A stretch of 64,000 bases of DNA from Lathyrus oleraceus (lineage: Eukaryota; Streptophyta; Magnoliopsida; Fabales; Fabaceae), in NCBI RefSeq assembly GCF_024323335.1, contig NC_066580.1:439276351-439340350 (forward strand). Direction: 5' to 3'. Within the stretch, counting starts at the first letter, position 1, and the number at the start of each line of letters is the position of its first letter. This document shows, piece after piece, positions 61,987-64,000 of this stretch. Position numbers and translations under genes: made by a program. The notes under the pieces were generated by a model, which saw only the letters and a program-made list of their open reading frames with translations, was not told where the DNA came from and searched no databases.

Positions 61987-64000
61987 TTACTCAGGACAAT
62001 TTTTAATGTTCAGATTCTCTAATATAAAAAGAAATCTATCTTCAGCTAGAGGCTTAGTAAAGATATCTGTCCATTAATGTTCTGTATCAATGAACTTCAA
62101 TGTTACTATCCCTTTCTGAACATAGTCTCTGATAAAATGATGTTTTATTTCTATGTGTTTGGCTCTGGAATGTAGAATAGGATTCTTACTTAAACAAATA
62201 GCAGCAGTATTATCACAAAAGATAGGAATGTTACTCTCAAATATCTGAAGATCTTCTAGCTGATGCTTCATCCAGAGCATCTGAGTTGTGCACAGTGATG
62301 CTGAGATGTATTCTGCTTCTGCAGTTGATAGAGCAATAGTTGACTGTCTTTTGCTAGCCCAGGAGATTAGATTGTTTCCCAGAAGCTGGCAATTTCCAGA
62401 TGTGCTTTTTCGTTCTATTCTATCTCCTGCATAATCTGCATCACAATAACCAGAAAGCCTATACTCTGATGTTTTCTCATACATCAGGCCCAGGTTAGGA
62501 GTTCCTTTCAGATACTTAAGAATTCTCTTAACAGCTGTTAAATGAGATTCTCTAGGATCTGATTGGAATCTGGCACAAAGACAGACGCTAAAGAGAATAT
62601 CAGGACGAGTAGCAGTCAGATAGAGAAGAGAGCCTATCATACCTCGATAGAGCTTCTGACAAACCTTGTTGCTTACCTCTTCCTTTTCCAGAATGCAAGT
62701 TGGGTGCATAGGAGTTTTTGCAGAGTTGCATTCAGTCATATCAAACTTCTTCAGAACGTCTTTAATGTACTTGCTTTGATGAATGTACGTGACTTCTGGA
62801 GTTTGATTGATTTGAATTCCCAGAAAGAACTTTAGTTCTTGCATTAGACTCATTTCAAATTCTGCCTGCATTAACTTAGAAAATTCTTGGCAAACAGAGA
62901 TATTAGCAGAACCAAAAATAATATCATCAACATAAATTTGGCATATCATGAGATCATTATTAAGGTTTTTACAGAAGAGTGTAGAATCAACTTTCCCTCT
63001 GATAAAATTTTGTTCCAGAAGAAAATTGCTTAAGCGTTCATACCAAGCTCTGGGAGCTTGTTTAAGTCCATATAAGGATTTCTTAAGTTTAAAAACATGT
63101 TCTGGAAAATTTAAGTTTTCAAAGCCTGGAGGTTGATTGACATACACTTCTTCTGAAATATAACCATTAAGAAATGCACTCTTGACATCCATTTGGTATA
63201 ATTTGATAGAATGATTACTAGCAAAAGATACAAGAAGACGAATAGATTCTAACCTCGCGACTGGAGCAAAAGTTTCATTATAATCAATACCTTCTTGTTG
63301 ACTATAACCTTGAGCTATCAGTCGAGCTTTGTTTCTGACAACTTCTCCTTTCTCGTTCAGCTTGTTTCTGAAAACCCATCTGGTTCCAATGACATGAGTG
63401 CCTCTGGGTTTAGGAACGAGATCCCAGACATCATTCTTGGAGAATTGATCTAACTCTTCTTGCATAGCTGCCACCCAATCGTTATCTTGAAGAGCTTCAT
63501 CACAGGACGTAGGCTCAATCAGAGACACTAGTCCCAGAGGAATATCTTCAGAAGTTCTGAAGGTAGATCTGGTTCTAACAGGTTCATCTTTGTTTCCCAA
63601 AATCAAATCTTCAGATACGTTAATACGACTTTTAACTTTCCTTGGAATTTCTGGAGATTTAATTTCTTCAGAGTCTGGAGTGACAGTTGCTTCTGGAGTT
63701 TTCTCAGATTCTACCAGAGTGATCTCTAAATCTGCAAACTTTTCAACTAGCTTTGACTTTTCAGGGTCAAGCTTATCATCAAATCTAACATGAATTGATT
63801 CCTCCACAATTTTGGTTTCTGTGTTGTATACTCTATAGCCTTTAGAGCGTTCTGAGTATCCTAACATAATACCTTTCTGTGCTTTGGAATCAAACTTGTT
63901 CAGATGTTCTTTAGTATTTAATATAAAACAAATGCATCCAAAAGGATGAAAATATGAAATGTTGGGTTTTCTTCCCTTACACAGTTCATAGGGAGTCTTT
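61987..64000 (-). pseudogene. pol: CopD pol, RT-RNase H end (runs off the window)
   Basis: Minus strand, open from the window edge to a TAA at 62074-62076. The same frame continues to the natural end at 61987. The stop is a probable CAA-to-TAA change shortly before DIFTKPLAEDR. The segment at the edge belongs to the integrase C-terminal region (GYSERSKGYRVYN). RT has WVAAMQEELDQF, MDVKSAFLNG and the catalytic YVDDIIFG near 62913-62942. RNase H has YCDADYAGD, LSTAEAEYISAS and FCDNTAAICLSKNP. Apart from the late stop this is the best-preserved polymerase in the window. Confidence 0.87.

Larger units (their letters stand above)
57568..64000 (-). mobile_element. CopD: SIRE/Maximus-type Ty1-copia element (5' part outside window)
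   Basis: A minus-strand copia element with 3' LTR, polypurine tract, env-like ORF and the RT/RNase H end of pol in the window. Gag, integrase core and 5' LTR lie beyond 64000. It was inserted after ACAGT (57563-57567) in the transposase gene. The second copy of this duplication should follow the 5' LTR outside the window. Confidence 0.9.

Overview
The window looks like intergenic DNA of a large, repeat-rich plant genome. I see no host gene that I can defend. The element set is Ogre/Tat-type Ty3-gypsy elements with an extra 5' ORF and a pol intron, SIRE/Maximus-type Ty1-copia elements with an env-like ORF, an Athila/Calypso-type element, and a MULE carrying a plant mobile domain gene. Together these point to a legume, most likely of the pea/vetch/lentil tribe. 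The organism is an inference from the elements only.

Layout, outermost first. (1) 1-3153: AT-rich DNA with a small MITE, a SINE-like stretch and a probable non-autonomous CACTA element (1527-3150). (2) A decayed ORF of an old Tat-like retroelement is cut into three pieces: 3154-3704, 9236-10741 and 52370-53330. The first gap is an Athila-like element (3705-9230, TSD GGGTT) that has lost most of pol. The second gap is a 41.6-kb nest. (3) The nest is CopA, a minus-strand SIRE-like copia element (10742-52364, TSD AGATC). CopA is split by CopB, a plus-strand SIRE-like element (12716-46296, TSD ACTTC). CopB in turn holds OgrP, a plus-strand deleted Ogre (16597-26602, TSD GTTAG), in its internal region. 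Its 3' LTR holds OgrM, a minus-strand Ogre array (30101-46085) of one complete copy (M1) plus a truncated copy (M2) sharing the middle LTR. (4) 53570-57567: part of a Mutator-like element with a plant mobile domain pseudogene (minus) and the N-terminal part of a mudrA-like transposase (plus), in divergent orientation. (5) 57568-64000: CopD, a third SIRE-like copia element (minus), inserted in the transposase gene and running off the window.

By-eye LTR divergence gives a relative order. Athila differs by several percent, CopA by about 2.7%, CopB by about 0.6%, OgrP by about 0.6%, and the OgrM LTRs by about 1.3%. The last value is larger than that of the element OgrM sits in. This supports the view that its two LTRs came from different parent copies.

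Most coding regions carry stops, frameshifts or deletions. The longest open frames are the two env-like ORFs (597 and 806 codons), the OgrM ORF1 (393), the OgrM gag-pro frame (904 after one stop), the CopB gag (529) and the Athila gag (486). Non-autonomous deletion derivatives with intact LTRs and TSDs are a repeated theme: Athila, CopB and OgrP all show multi-step internal deletions.
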